DNA from: Rhynochetos jubatus
Taxonomy: Eukaryota; Chordata; Aves; Eurypygiformes; Rhynochetidae
DNA: 64,000 nucleotides
Assembly: GCA_027574665.1 (NCBI GenBank)
Contig: CM050668.1
Span: forward strand, 6,782,001 to 6,846,000
Direction: 5' to 3'
Under the pieces are notes generated by a model, which saw only the letters and a list, made by a program, of their open reading frames with translations, was not told where the DNA came from and did not search any database. A program made the translations under genes and the position numbers. This document shows positions 24,901 to 39,900 of the stretch, piece by piece; within the stretch, counting starts at the first letter, position 1, and every line of letters starts with the position of its first letter.

Positions 24901-27900
24901 TAGCTCTTGCTATGACCCCAAAGTCTTCCCATCACAGCAGGCAAAGCTGTCTTATAAATCTGCACAGCAAAGAAATCAAAACACCCACATTTCTCGGACC
25001 TGTCCTTATCCTCGGCTGCCTCTTCCTCCACTAGATGGGGCTCAAACTCTAACCCACTTTCTCTTCCTTGAGAACAGAAGAGCTGAAGAACTTAAAACAT
25101 GGAGCATTTGAGCAGCGAGTCACAAAAATGCGTGAGAACAAGCCTTATGAAGAGGTTCGTTTTATTCACTAGGTCAGGTTCTCAGAATCACAGACCTGCC
25201 AATAAGGACCGATCCTAACGCATTTGAAGGGATGGAGAAGGCAGTTAGGTGAGCAGCTACAATACACAGAAAAAGAACAACAGAGACTAAACTCGACATA
25301 TCTTCAGGTGCATTATGTGGAAAAAGCAATTAAAAAATCCTTGTATCCATGTATCAGCAGACACACTGATACACTGGACCAAAATGCTTTCATTAACTAT
25401 GCCTCTAGGATGCAGCCAAGCCTCCCACTGCCTCCTCTGCAGACAGCTCTTAAACCAAACCGGCATTAGACATCCCAGAGCAACAGTTTCCTTTGAACAG
25501 CACAGAGACCTTTCTTCTGTTCTTCTTCTTGCTAGTGGCAAGACAGATCGCAAAAACAAAGCTGATGACAAGGAAAACAGCAATGCCAGCTTGGAAAAAG
25601 TAAGTTCCTCTGCCCTTCCTTGTTCAGACCCATGGGCTTTGGACAGCCAAGAACACGTTCCCACAGCACAGAACTACAAGAGCAGCACTGCGACCAGACT
25701 GCAGTGGCAGTGAGTACAGAGTTAACTTTCTGGGACTAACATCAAGCTTTAGGGTTCCTACCCGTCTCTTCTTATGGGAAATTGTCCCCAGTGTGTCCCA
25801 TAATTCTTCTTTATCGGTTATGGGAGGGCAGGAAGGGTAACAGTAAAGAACCACCTCTTGGGAAACCAAAGTTAATGCTGGACAGTAGGAAGCAATGACA
25901 GGACAGAGGACTTGTCTTTTCCTCTTAAAGGGTCCCTGTGGATTACATCCATAAAGCACTGATGCTTTTCTCCGGTTTTGCAAGGGAAGACTAACTTCAC
26001 ACAAAGCTTGACTTTTCTAAAAAGGAAACATGATTCAAAGAACCTGTTTTCACGATGCTAAGGCTTTATGTCATTAACTCCTCCTGTTCTAAACTCATTT
26101 CCCCTTCTTTCATCCACAAAAGGCATTTTCTCCCCTGGCATCCTAAAGTTCCAATGGATTATTTTCAGCTAATGTAAGTGAATTAAGCACTCCTGACCTA
26201 TTAGAAGACATTTCTATTCCTCTAAGGTCTAGGTCCCATTAGAATTTGGGCACCTAATATACTTCAAGTTAGTTTTTTAGCTGATTCCTGGAAAGCTGTA
26301 TGGCTGTTAACATTTTTTTGTGAAACACTGTCAATGATTCAAAACAAAAGCACACTTTTTTCTAAATGCCTGTGCAACTGTTTTTTTATTTACCAGAAGT
26401 CTGCATCACAGAAGTGTGCAGAAGACTTGTGATGCTCTACCCTTGTTGCAGATACCTAAACACAACAGCCCAACCGGTTCTTTTCTTACCTGCAGTTATC
26501 GACAATATACTGCACAATCTTGTCGAGCACTTTCTCAATCAAAGCTGTCCGAACCCATATGTGTTTGATGGCCTGAGGTGTCAGGACAGGTGTTTTACTT
26601 GTGGTTGAACCCTGCCTCTTGAGGGGTTCCTGCCCATTCGGCTGATTTTTCCTGCAGAAGGAGATAAAGTAGTCAGAATTCACCCTCTTCTCACAGGAAG
26701 CTCTCCAGTGAAAGACTGCGTGGAGAGGTGTTGGAATACACAACACGTATATGACAAACGTGTATCTGTATACTAGCTGTCTACATTATGGTGTTAGTAC
26801 TCACTAGCACTTGGGTGCGGAGGTTTAGTCAGTCCATCATCAGGGATTTTCTGAAAGTCATGGCTCTAATGATTTAGGATGCCTCAGTTCTGAGTTACGA
26901 ATAGGAGGAGTCTGTAAAGATTATCTAATTCACAGACAGATGCTAAACAAGCTCTAAAAACACCCCCAAACATGCCTGTATTAGGTATCTCCGGCTAGGT
27001 AGTCACCTACCAAAAATATCTTCTCCGCTTCTGGAGCTCCTCCAAAACTCCCACATACCAGGCTGGAATGAATGGGCTGTAAATCCACTGCAGACCTTAC
27101 ACCCCAAAAGAATGAAAAAGCAACAAAATGTGAAGTGTAGCAGAAAATAACAGCGCCTGCTGAACAGTTTGCTTCTTATCAACGCTTCACGCTCAGCTGG
27201 GAGAGCCACTGGGAGGATGGTAAAAAGAAGATTCTTGTACCAGCTCTGTCTGGTACCTTAAGGCTGAAGCTACCCAAGACCTCAAGAAGGCACAGGGCTG
27301 TTTCCGCACGAGATATTCCCACTGAGACGAGAAGCATGGAGTAGGATTTGAGATAACACAGGGAGAGCTTTTCCAAGGACCTCCTGCCATACCACCATCA
27401 GGCAATCCTTGGGCACGGGCCCATCTTTTCTTTCCCTCTGTAAAGCATCGTATATAGCTATAGCACAGTCTGTGCTAGCGTCTTGGCAGTGAGATCCTAT
27501 CTCCTACCACCTACAGAATGACAACAAGACAACCAAGAGATAAGCAACATCAAACTGAGAAACTAGAACTACAGCAAATGAGCATCCACAGCCAGCTGGG
27601 AGCCTGCTTACAGCCAAGACCCCCTGCTCATTCCTACAGCATAAGCCAGCACAGCAACAGGTCTACCTCAGAAATGAGGAGCTTAACGCTGCCTTTAAGT
27701 GGCAGGATGGTAAGCTGGCTATACAAAGCACAATCCCTTCCCAAGTGCGGCTGTAAACAAGAACGCAGGGGCTGCTCAGCACAGTGGTCTCTGAGCCACG
27801 TGGGATTTTGTCACTCCGCTCTGTAGTTACCTGCTGCCCAGAAAATCCACCTGACCCCAGGTCAAGGAGGGACAGTGGCGTGCAGTGCCCCAGGCACACT

Positions 27901-30900
27901 GTGGGAAGGTGTTTGGCTGCATGAACAGGATGGTACTTTTCTCTGTACACCCCAGTATGCCGTGCCACTGCACAGCTTCACGTGGCTGGAGCTCCAGTTT
28001 GCATCATACCAAGGAGCATTTTGTGCCTTCTTGGTGCAACACACATGCTTTTATCCACGCTGGGTGTCCTGCCATGGACAGCATCCACCTCATCCATGGC
28101 GTGCTGGTGTCCAAAACACATTTTCACACTGGAAACAATGCTCCCTTCCCTTCTTCGGTGGCACTGACAAATTACCACTTGTCACTGCTGAGAGAATGAA
28201 TGGCCTGAACAGATTTGGAACCAGAAACTCATTTTGAAGCGGAATGTGCTGCCTAGAGATTTCCTGTTTCTAAAAGGTGACCCACGAAAAGGAAAATCGA
28301 TTTTCTCTCTCCCTGTCTCTTTCCTGATGCCTAGCAAAGTAGCAGAAACATAAATTTGTGTTCCCTTCCTCCCTCCCCGCTAGCTGTGCCAGCAGCATAA
28401 TTTACATAAGACAAGATGACAAGACTCCCCATACCACGTACCTAACGTGCAGCAACAAGCCACAACGCACAATTTTATAAGGTGGTACCAGCCACACCCA
28501 GTGTCCCGTGACAGCACCGGAGGGGCACTGCCCCAAAGCCTCTCCTCCTAAAATACATAATGCAACTCAGCCACATGTCCATAGCGTAGCTGGTGCTGAA
28601 GCTGTGCCAGCCCTGCCACAGCACAATGACATCTTGTGATGGGTCCATGGGCTCTGAAGCTGAGCACTGGGAGAGCTCCCTACTTCTGCAGTGTACTGCA
28701 GGCCTGCCTCGGCTCCCCATACACTGCACAGGGCTGGCAGGGGAACACTAATCCTCTTCATCTTGTTCCTAAAAAATTTTCCCCTTAAAACAGCAGAAAA
28801 AGAAGTTCCAATTGTGTCCTACTGAGGAGAGAAACACTGATGCCTTCAACCATCCAGTAGAAAATCCACGTTCTCAAAGATCCTGTTCTTTGGCAGCACT
28901 CAGATGCCGCCACTTTCAGGAAAATGGTCAAACACAAACAGTAAATAGAGTAGCTGGTGCTGGTTTGAGTGAGAGTTGTAACTCCTTGCCGCGTTTACAG
29001 AGTCCCTAGTCCTTCGTGAGGCCATGAGAGCACCTCTACCAGGCAACGCACACGCAGTGACAATCCCAAGTCAAGAAATACACGTGACACCGCTGACATC
29101 AGAAGAATCTGAATGTGTTTAATTGCATCCTAACCAGAGGCTTTCTTAAGCCACAGCCTCAGGAGCAATTAGACCGCTACAGCACTTCAGTCTCATTTTA
29201 TAGGTTCAACGAAGCGAGTCCACCCCCTGCAGTACTTCCTAACAGAGTCGCTTTGCTGTGCGCATCTTCTACAGCACTTAAAATTTGTTGTTAACAGCTG
29301 AAACACACAGCATTTCTCCAAGAGAAACCACAGAATTCAAGTTCATTTGCTCCTTTCTGTTAGAGGACACAGCCAAAGGTCTCTGGTGGTTAGAGCAGGG
29401 TTCACATGGGCTCTTAACCGAGGAGTAAGGCTGGCAAATTGCCAGTAGCAAGCACCCTTCTTCCTAGCATTTAAAAAAATAACATTAATAAAAATCCCAG
29501 TTTCTATCGGTAGGCACACAATTAAAAAATGTATCAAAAATAGGTACATACCTGTTAAAAACTATATAACAATGTGTGTTAATTAAAAGTCTAATAAGGA
29601 TAAATGCCAGAAAATTACACAGAAATCTAAGTATACATGCTAATTCAGTGCAACAGAGTTACTCTTCACAAAGCCCTTCATACAGCAAGTTGGTCAAGAG
29701 GCTAAAAGGACCTGCAATGTACAACAACCAACTGGGGCTTAGGAGTGCCACTGCGCTGTCTGCAAACAGAAAACGCTCCTGTCCCGAGTTTACACGACAC
29801 TCATCCCACAGCCTCATGCACTGTGATTCAGCCAGCAGAACCGCGTGGAAAACTTTAATTGCACTCCTCACACTTAGCAACAAGTTCAGGACTTGCGGCA
29901 ATCTCAAGTCCTTGACTCCAGCATGAATTCAGCTGTGCTCAGGCCCAGCGTGTACGTAACTGCTTTCCTATAATCAGTCCCACTGTTGACCTCCTCTTCT
30001 GGAGTTCAGCCTTCCTCCTATCATTCTTTGGATCCATTCACTGAACTACTTCTACCGTAATACCCACAAATCTGTTACTGGTTTGGCAAGGAGCATGCCA
30101 AAACAGCTTTTCCAGTAAATCTGTTCTTCAGTTCCTCTTGCCACCCACGTTCCTGCCCACCAACAGTCCAAACTGGTCCACCATACCCTACCCATGAGCA
30201 TTCTCTAAAATCACCAGTTATTATTCACTTCCGTTGCTTTGTGTGGGCTGGATGTGCTGATCCACTATACTGAGAAGCAAAAGGAAACACCAAAGACCCA
30301 ATTCCCAACCTCTGTCCCTTTGCTGGCTGTCAGCTTGATCAAACACATTTGCCTTACAGTTACAGGCGGTAGAGCCAAAGCTTTAACAAGCGTGGCCAAG
30401 ACAGAGCCCTTGGCATTTACCAAGCAGTCTCTGTATCTCTTCATGCTCCACACACATCGTATGAATTTTGCTGATAAACAAACCTCAGCCTCACCTGCTT
30501 TCTACCTGCTGCTGCAGCTCCTGCACTTTCTTGCATATGTCTCCAGCTATTGCATATGTCTTGCCCACTTTGGTGAACAGCGCAGCCACTTTGTCAGTCC
30601 GCAGGAAGCCAGCAGCCCTGCGCTTCAGCATGTGCAGGAGACACGCTTCCACAACACCTGCAAGAAAGGGAAGGAGATAAAGCTATGGGTACTGCTGTCC
30701 TTACATCTGCTTCTCAGGGAATGCCAGTGCTAGCACCCACTGGCCAGGCGTGGAGTCAAGAGAACAGAGGAGAGGGGGAAGACAGACGGACTAGACTGCA
30801 AAATCAGATGATGCAAGCACGAGTCTCATCTGCAACAGTGAGCACTTTGCCAGTTACGGACAACGTCAGTACATAAATGAACCAAAGGACTCGTATCTCC

Positions 30901-33900
30901 CAGTATTTTCACCCCATTTTACACATGTCACTGTGAAAGAATTCCCTATTCCCTCCTGAAAATTAAGCCAAAGGCAAAACCTCTTCTCAACTCCTCATGG
31001 CAGAACCAGGTCCCCCAACTCAAGATGTAACGAGCTAGAAATTGGCTTTTAGTGGTCATCTGTTTAGAGCAGAGGCTCCTAGTTATCTTTGGGAGTTGCT
31101 GCATCCATTTCTCCCACTTGTGTTCTCCATATGGTCTGGTGTTTGCAAGGAAAAGGACCAATTGGAGTTCATACCTTCCTGTTATTTGCTACTCATTTTC
31201 AAAATCATGTTGCAGGAATTTTAGCACCAGCCTGTGAAAAATGATACTGGCAAGAAGGCACCTCATCTAAGTCATACAGAGCTCAGGTTCAAACCTCCGA
31301 ACGCAGAATGTGAGAAATTGCTGTATTTAACCTGCTACTGGCATGCAGTGGATTGCTGCCTGCCATTTAACCTACCTAGTGACCACACAGCTTTTGTTGC
31401 CAAAGGATCCTGATTTGCAGAAGCAGGGTAGAACAAATCCTTTTATTTCTTTTATATTAACTCCTCATGTGCCAAATGGAAGCGAGCTTATGACACTTCT
31501 CATTGGAAATAGGTACGAAAATAACCCAAAAAGTCTACCAACCCCACACCTTATGAATTCCATTCTCCTCTGGCAAAGGGAAAACTATGAAAAAAGCATG
31601 AGACATGCAAACATTACTACTACATTGGCTAACATGATTGGGAAGGAACTCGGATGCAATGTTGTGGGCATCCATGTTCCAGCCTAGAAAATTCCCCAAG
31701 CGCCAGGGGCCAGCTTCTGCAAGAATGACTTGTTCCAGTCTTTGCATCGGTTACAAAGATCTCCAGGGTGAGATGCCCACATACTCAGCGACCTCTTGAT
31801 GTGGTTGGACGTACAGCCTGGAGAAGCACTAGCCATCAGCTACTTGATCTTTTAAGGAATCGAGTGAAACGCAGACATCGCTCAGTTAGGAGCTAGAGAA
31901 CAAAGTGATGGACCTCGGGAAAAGACAGCATCACCCGCGACACCGGTGTGAAGTTACTCTGCAATCACAGGTACTGAAGAGGAACCGGTTGTTAGGACAG
32001 TTGCTGGAGTAAAATCACAGGGGCTGCTGGAAAACAACTAGGAAACTGAACTATTATGCTAGGGAAGATAAACCCCTCCCAAAGCACTGGGGATCACTAC
32101 AAGACAATGAAGCTGGGTAAGACAGGCCCAGCTTCCAACAGAGCCCATCACCTAGCCATGGACAGAAAGACTACAAGGTCTATGAACTGAGAAGAAAATG
32201 TAACACTACTACAGCCTGAGAGGGGACAGAGGTGCAGCCAGCCCTACAACTACAACAGATCCACCTGCGAGGTTCCTTTTCCAAGCCCTGCTGTAACACA
32301 CTCCAACAGTCACCAGCAAAAGGTGGCGCTGGACCATGTCAGCCTTGCAAGACTGCATCAGAAATCTAACCAGCTCTCATTTAAACTGCTGCAGGAAAAA
32401 GGAACAAGAGAAATACAAATAACAAACTAAATAAAAACTAAGCCTTCCCTGTCTACCAGCTTTTAAATCGAGCCTGCAGATGACTCACCCAGCCAACACT
32501 GTCCATAAAAAGGTATGAAGGAGAACAGAGCAATTTACTCCCAGGGAGGGGGAACCCCCAACTTTATCTGCAAGGTGTGCAGGCATGCCAACCCCTGCAG
32601 AAGGGTTTGAGTTCAGCACCCGAGCCATGCCCTCCTGTGCTGAATGACAGCAGGCAGTCCCACGGTAAATTGCAGTTAGAATTGCCACATTAAATTTTCG
32701 TTACGAGTAACAAATGGTACTCCATCTGCTCTGATACACACGGCATCTCTCCCAAGATTCGGCAGCTAGTTTTGAACGAAAGCAGTATTTTCTTGCGCTT
32801 TAAGCCCAATACTGTCAGGTGCTGAGCAGTTCCTGAAGACTCTCCCTGTTTATCACCTCCAAATCCCCTAATATCTGAAAAAAGACCTATCCTCACTGTT
32901 CAGTCCCTGAAAACTAGCCTGAGGCCCAGGCAAGACTGAAGGGCATGCAGAAACACCTCCTGCGTTTAGCTAGCCTAGAAGCTGTGGCAGCCAGGGGACC
33001 AGCGGACATGTCTGCATTGAGCAGCATTAGTAAAGACATCCCCTCCATCTCCAGCACTGCTACCCTCTTTCTTCGCTTTGCAAGACTAAAAACCGACCTG
33101 CTGGATGAATAAAAAAAAAATTAAGAGAAGCATTTGAGGTATGAATAACTTCACATTTTGTGTCTTATCACACTGGCAAAAAAGAAAACTCTAATTGGCA
33201 TCCTGCTATCTCTCATGACACAAATTAACCTAATGGGCATTCAGAAAGCACAACCATTTGCTCTCAGAGTGCAGAAAACAGCACTAGAAAAACAAATTGG
33301 AAATGCGCTGTGGGATAACCATGCCACTATTTTGCTTTCAACTGTGAAGGCAGATATGTTTTTAAGCTAAGTAACATTGGATAAAATCTGACAGAAAATA
33401 AAGTTTCCATGGAAAGCCTTAATTTCCCTACGAGACAGCCAGAATCCCCAAAGCCCCTGCTGGCCTGGGGATTTGGGATTGTTCATTTTTAATGATTTTT
33501 ATTGAGATACAACTAACTTGAGCTAGCAAATCCAAGTCTTCTAATTGTACACCCTGAATTCGACAAGACAACATTCTCTCTTCTCCTCCTTCCTAGTCCT
33601 AAATTTATTTAGACTTCAAATTCTTCCGAATAAGGTTGATATTGCACAACCTTATATGCACAACCTATATGAGAACCACCACAGCCAAAACTCCAATTTC
33701 AACTTCAAATGAAACAAAGAACATGTGCCATCTTAACAGTCTCTCCTCAAGCCGCCTAATCTGAAACACGGCACGTAAGTGCTGTTGGCAAGCATGCCAA
33801 AAGCAAAGGATCGTGATGTGCTGTGCCGTGACCAGCTTCTTCCAACACTGGAACAACAGGGACAATTCAAATAAACACAGGAAAACCCTACAGACACGGA

Positions 33901-36900
33901 GCCATCCTCCACTAACTGAGTAACTCGGGAGATTGGCAAGCCCTGTGGAAAGCTGTACAGATGGTATAAATGAAACTGCATGTCTCGTGTACTTACCAGT
34001 AATGGAGGACTTGTTTCTTTAGTTTTGTTGCTGGGTTTCGTTTGTTCTTTTCTTTTTTTCAATAAATAAGAACATTTGAGCATTCATGGCATTCAACTGC
34101 TGGCTTCAGCACAAATGCTTGTGCTGTGCAAATCCACACCCTCTCTGCTTCCAGAGCAAACACACAAAGTTGCTGTTGTGTTAGAAGGGGACAAAAGAAA
34201 TACTGACCCATCCCTGTTATTTCCATGTCACTGTAACCCCAAAAAAGCCTCCCTGAGTGGTACAGCATAGTATGCATACACTTCTACACCCACTACCTCT
34301 CTGAAAAAACAGTGTGATTCACTTCTCTTTGTGATCCCTCGTTTAATTGCTCTTTACCTTCCAGTTTCACTTGAAACAGCACCAACAAACTGCTGTTCGG
34401 ATGGATGAACAGGGTATCCTAATTGTTTTTTAAATGGTTATTACTTTCTGTATTAGACTAAGGTCCCATTGCATCGAGTACAGTATAAACATACTGAGAA
34501 AACACACACAGATAAAGCCGATAAAAAGTAGAAGAAAACATGTATAGATTTATCCCACTTTTTGCAGTGAGACAGCAGCATTCCTGAATACTTAGAAAAC
34601 ATCATCAGGAACTGAGGATCAAGACACTTATCAGCATTTTATCTGGAAGCAGAGAAGAAAGACTATTCAGCCTTGTCCCCTTGTAAGATGTAAGTCACTG
34701 CGTTTCTCCATCATATCTCCAAGAAGGGAACCCCAATAACCCCTGCAGGATTAGGGCTTTGTGCAGCCAGCCCCACGCTATACTGCAATAGCTGTCCTGG
34801 CATTTCTTTGCAAAGAGAGTCCTGCCCAGGCTAAACCCAGAGGAGCCCTAGCGTGGGAGAAGTAAAACCCAGACTCACTGAGACGTACAGCAACAGCGTA
34901 ACAGTACCAATGGCCTGAGCTTTTGCAGACTCCTGCTGTCTTAGGCCATGATCTTGACTGCATTGAACAAGGCTACTGAGCAGCTACACTGCCTCCCACG
35001 CTGGTGTACCCAGAGCTACTGCTCAGAAGACAACCCCACCTTGCTTTTTCACCCATCACAGAATCACTAAAGTTAGAAAAGACCTGTAAGATCATCCAGT
35101 CCAACCAACAACCCAACACTACCACACCCACTAGACCATGTCCTCAAATGCCACATCTACACGTTCCTCGAACACCTCCAGGGATGGTGAATCCACCACT
35201 TCCCTGGGCAGCCTGTTCCAACGCCTGACCACTCTGACCACCCATGTTGGGGGAAAAAGCCCAGGCATGGCACTATTCCCTGAAAGGAGAACCAGGACCC
35301 AGGGGCACGTCCCTTCTTGATCCCTCTCAGCAGTCAGCTTACACCAGGAACAGCCGCTGCCATCAAAGGATGTCTGTAGGTGGCAAAGGCAGTGCCTGTG
35401 GCCTGGCACCCATGGGAGCCCTGCACTGACAACATCTCTGTGAGCAAGGCTGCTCCTGCTCAGGGGAAAAGGAAGTATCTGTGCATTGAACACAGTGGCG
35501 GGAGCGAGCACTGGTTGGTTGCGCATGGGGTTTTGCAAGGCCAGGTAGAGCAGCATGGGAAGAACAAAGAGCAATGACAGCACAGGGATGTTCTTCACAT
35601 CACAGTCACGGATCCTGTCTAGCAACCATCACAACAACTCTTAACCCAGCTACTGTTTTGCTCTGTCTCTCAATTAGAAATAAAGCAAATGAAAAAAGAA
35701 AAGCAGCATTCCGGATGCCTGAAGCAATGCAGCAATAATTGGTTCCAAATCTTAAATGAAGCAACCTGCCTTTAAAAATAACTGCAACGAAGTGCGTTGC
35801 TGTTGCTTAGGAAACAGGCTCTCTTCCCACCTTCACTGTGTTTTTCTTCTTCTTCTTTAAAACAATAAAATATTAATGAAACAAATTTAGTGAAAAGCAC
35901 AGCAGGCACAGCTTTAATTATTAATAAATGTTGCAGCTGCCATGGAGGGCAATTTCCACAGCGACTGTCCCTAAAGCCCCAATATTTAATTATTCCGTCG
36001 TGACGTTTCTCATCACAAGGACTCGGCACACATCAGTCCCCGCGGACTGTAATACACATGTAGTGGTTATTCACAAGGGGAGGGACACTGGAATTAGCTG
36101 CTGGATTGCCTCAGAATGGATGTTCCACGGGATGAGGGATGAATGTCCCAGGAAAACCACGACAATGCCCCATGTCCAGTCGTGTGTGTTAGCCTGTGTG
36201 ACCTTCAAGTCAGTCTCCACTGCTTCACCCACAGACTGAGGCCAGCAGTACTGTCTGTCTCCATCTCTTCTCTCCAGGCTCCTTCATACAAGGGAATTAC
36301 TTGAGAACAGCCAAACTGGCTTTACATTCACTTTCTGACCTGATATGAATTAGCTTTCAATGCCTTTATCCAGCTGAACCATGCAACATTCGAGGAGGGC
36401 AGTACATCTTGCAGGACAGATGCCCTCCTATTCCAACTCAGGGGACCGTGCAGATGTCACCTCCGCGGCATGCGACAGCAGGAAGGCGCCCCTCCAACAC
36501 AGCGAGCAGCACGAGAGCTTCACAGCACATTAGTTAAAGAGGTCAGCTGCCTGGAAGAGTCGAGGAGGCTTTTTGTTTACCGTGTGCCCAAAGGCAGGCA
36601 GCAATCTCATTGTACCTTATCAACATCACCCACAACCACACTCCTGCAGGCACGTAGCCAAGCTCAGCCAAGGAGGGAACTTTAACACATCCCCAAACCT
36701 GCACAAGAATCGCCTCAAGCGGCAGAATCTTTAGGAAGACGTGAGAGGACCTTGACAGTAGTGCTCAGATGGCTTTACAGAGAGCAAGCACAAGGTGTCT
36801 GAGGACATCTCCTTAGCTCCACTTACCTTTTCTCTTCTGTTCTAAACCAACCACAAAAATTAGATTCCTGTTTCCTAAGCATTGGATCAAAACAGTAAAA

Positions 36901-39900
36901 GCACATTTTGTGCAGGGAAATAAACCAGCATTTACGAACTTCTTCCTGGAAACCTCCACGTCTGCAGGAAGCCCATCGCTTAGCAGTTAGGCTGCTTACA
37001 CTTGGTGCATTTTGGTAATCTGCAAGGGAATTAGCATTGTTTCTTGGCCAGCTCTTGGATTTAAATCAATTCTCTATGGCAGGCTCTCGGCATTCATCTT
37101 AGAGGCTTGTGGGGATAGGTGAAAACAAACTGAACTGACTCATCTACCCCGAACATAATATACCCTGCTCCTCCTGTTCTGCGGGACCGTGTCACAAACA
37201 AGAGATTTTCTCTGAGCACACAAACGGGTACGGTGTGCACAAACACACCTCCCTCCCCACTTCCACAGTGCATCAGCACACATCTTCAGTCAGCTGAAAT
37301 CAACACAGATTATGTATTACAACCACGCTCGCAGACACGCGTAAAACCCAACCAGCATGAGACAGAGACAACACCAAGAACACATGGTAGAGCTGGGGGG
37401 GGGAAAAATAATCTTGACAGAGAACTAGAGTGTTAGGTAAATCAGGTTTCTGCAAAGCCACTTTTCTTTGTTTCTGAGAAACCAAAAATGGGTATTCTCC
37501 CTGGAGTTGCAGACTACAGAACGCAGAGCTCAGATCACTGCCTAACACGATAACACACAAAACAGAAGAACCTTTGGGATGGGAAAATTAAGCTAGGTAC
37601 CTACTTTAAAGAAAACAAACCATTTTTCCCTTCTTGGAATCTGACATTCTAAAGACAAAGAGAGATGAAGATTTAGCTGTTTCTGGAGGAACTGATAACA
37701 TCAGAAAGACATCAACAGGTAGTTTTGTGTACAAAAAGGTGTTTTGTACACACATACACATGCTTGTATTTATCCCTATGCAGAAACATGGGTAAACCAT
37801 AGAACCACAGAGTGGTTTGGGTTGGAAGAGACCTTAAAGCCCATCTAGTTCCAACCCCCTGCCACGGGCAGGGACACCCTCCACTAGCCCAGGTTGCTCC
37901 AAGCCTCATCCAGCCTGGCCTTGGACACTGCCAGGGATGGGGCACCCACAGCTTCTCTGGGCAGCCTGTCCCAGTGCCTCCCCACCCTCTCCGGGAAGAA
38001 TCTTTCCTGATGTCCAATCTAAATCTCCCCACTTTCAATTTAAACCAGTTACCCCTTGTCCTGTCACTACAGGCCCTTGTAAAATAATATTGTAAGCTTT
38101 CTGAGCATAGTACAATGTGGTCCTGAGCCTGCCCACCGTCACTATGCTTACAACACACGCATACAAAAACTGACTACAGAAAGCTGCAGATATTCGTTAC
38201 GTATAGGTTGGGAGAGCAGCACTGCGCTTGGAAGAAATCCGCACGGCGCAGGTAATTCCCTTGTACAGTTCAGCTGACGGCAGCCATCTAAAAATTCATT
38301 ATCTCCAGCCAGTTTTGAGGAGCATCCCCTGCAGTATGCACCGCTGAATCTAATTAAGTGCAGACATGTTATTGATTTACAGTCCAAATAATCACGGTCC
38401 CCAGCAGGCTTTGGAAATGACACTTCTTTGTGACTTGAACAAGGTTACTCCTTGCAGGGCCAGGTGAACAAGTTGAGTTTTCTCCTTTTTTGCCTTTATG
38501 AAAATCGTGACATGACTTAATGGAGTGTGAAGTAAGAGAGCTCCAGGGACGGGGCTGGAAGGGTGGTAAGCAGAGAAAAGAAGGCCTGTGGAAGGATTAT
38601 TTATGGGGTTTATTTAGCAGATGAGATTTTCCTTACACAGGAAGAAATACCGCAGCTAAATACTTTGTTTTCATGGAAACTGTGCGCAGGGAATTGAATT
38701 CATGAGGCTGAAGAAAATAAGAACAAGTGAAAAGAGCAGGATGATAAAGAAGCAATCAGATGCTCACGATCTCCGGCTGCTGTTTTACCTAGCTAATCAC
38801 AGATCTGCCCAGTTTGAAACCAATTTCATTACCAAGTTATAGCATGTGATATCATTGAGAACTTCATACTGAGACGATGCGATACCCAGCTGTACCTGCA
38901 CACTAGCTAAGAAGCAAGCGACTGCAGAGCAGATATCCAAATTCATGTTATCCAAAGGGTACCAGTTTGTGCATTTAATGAAAGAAGTAAAAACTGAATA
39001 TCAAGCATGTGTTTAATTCTCAAACCCCATTTGACATCCTGTCTTCAAATGCCAAGGAGCATAGACCCTCCAGATATAGCTGCGCTGCAAATAAGGGACT
39101 TCATGTGACAAATCCCAGTACGCTCACGGGACACCAGGCAAGAAGAATAAGGAGAGAGCTGAACTACAGCCAAGCTCTCCCTCCCATCTGCCTCATCTCA
39201 TCTTCAATACATCATCCATCAACCCCAAGCATGCAACAGCCACTGCAACCGAGATGGAAAAATTCCCTTGCCTGTCAGAACAAAAAGTACTAAAAGTCTT
39301 AATACTTCACCACTTCTTCATTTTCAGGGTTGCACAAAAATCTCCGCTATGAAAGAGTGCATGTCACCGAGACCAAGGAAGTACCCTTAGTACTGAGAAA
39401 CACATTGTTTCATAGAACAGCAGAGTAAGAAGCAAGACTGTAAAGTCCAATTAAATATTTCCTTTATAATCACAATCTCAAACTAAAGCCTCAATAGTTA
39501 AGTACAACTCGTGCTTTATACCTGGGCACTCCTTAACAGCTACATGCATCCAAGTTATCTGTGCCGATGCATTCCTTCCATTGCTGATGTATGACTTGAG
39601 AACATGCTTTTAGCATATACCCATTTCTTATTTCACCACAAGGCTGTGGGCATCTGAAGCTTGCAACCTCGCTGCACGTCTGGCATATTTATTACACATT
39701 CTTATTTATAGCAGCCCTGCCACGGTTATATTAGGACGTCAGCGCTGCTAAGAGATAGGCATCTTAGGGAGTTAACAGGCACTGTATTGCTGCTGTAGCT
39801 CTTACTCAGACTGGTCAGCCGAGAAGTCAAGATGCCCAATGTTAGATCAACTGGAGGGGCAGTCTGTGTTCATATTTAATTTCATTTTCATTTCAAGCTG

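Larger units (their letters stand above)
23463..26489 (-). other. SGSM2 intron 4
   Basis: 3.0 kb holding a CR1 3' end at about 23542-23692 and a MIR-like SINE at about 24565-24690. No further gene is supported; open frames around 25287-26004 show no recognisable protein. Confidence 0.75.

Noticed and set aside
30239-30733. 164-codon plus-strand frame overlapping SGSM2 exon 3
   Set aside because: It is the antisense shadow of a real exon.
30895-30960. Possible MIR piece around TTTTCACCCCATTTTACACA
   Set aside because: The match is under 25 bases and lacks the conserved MIR core.
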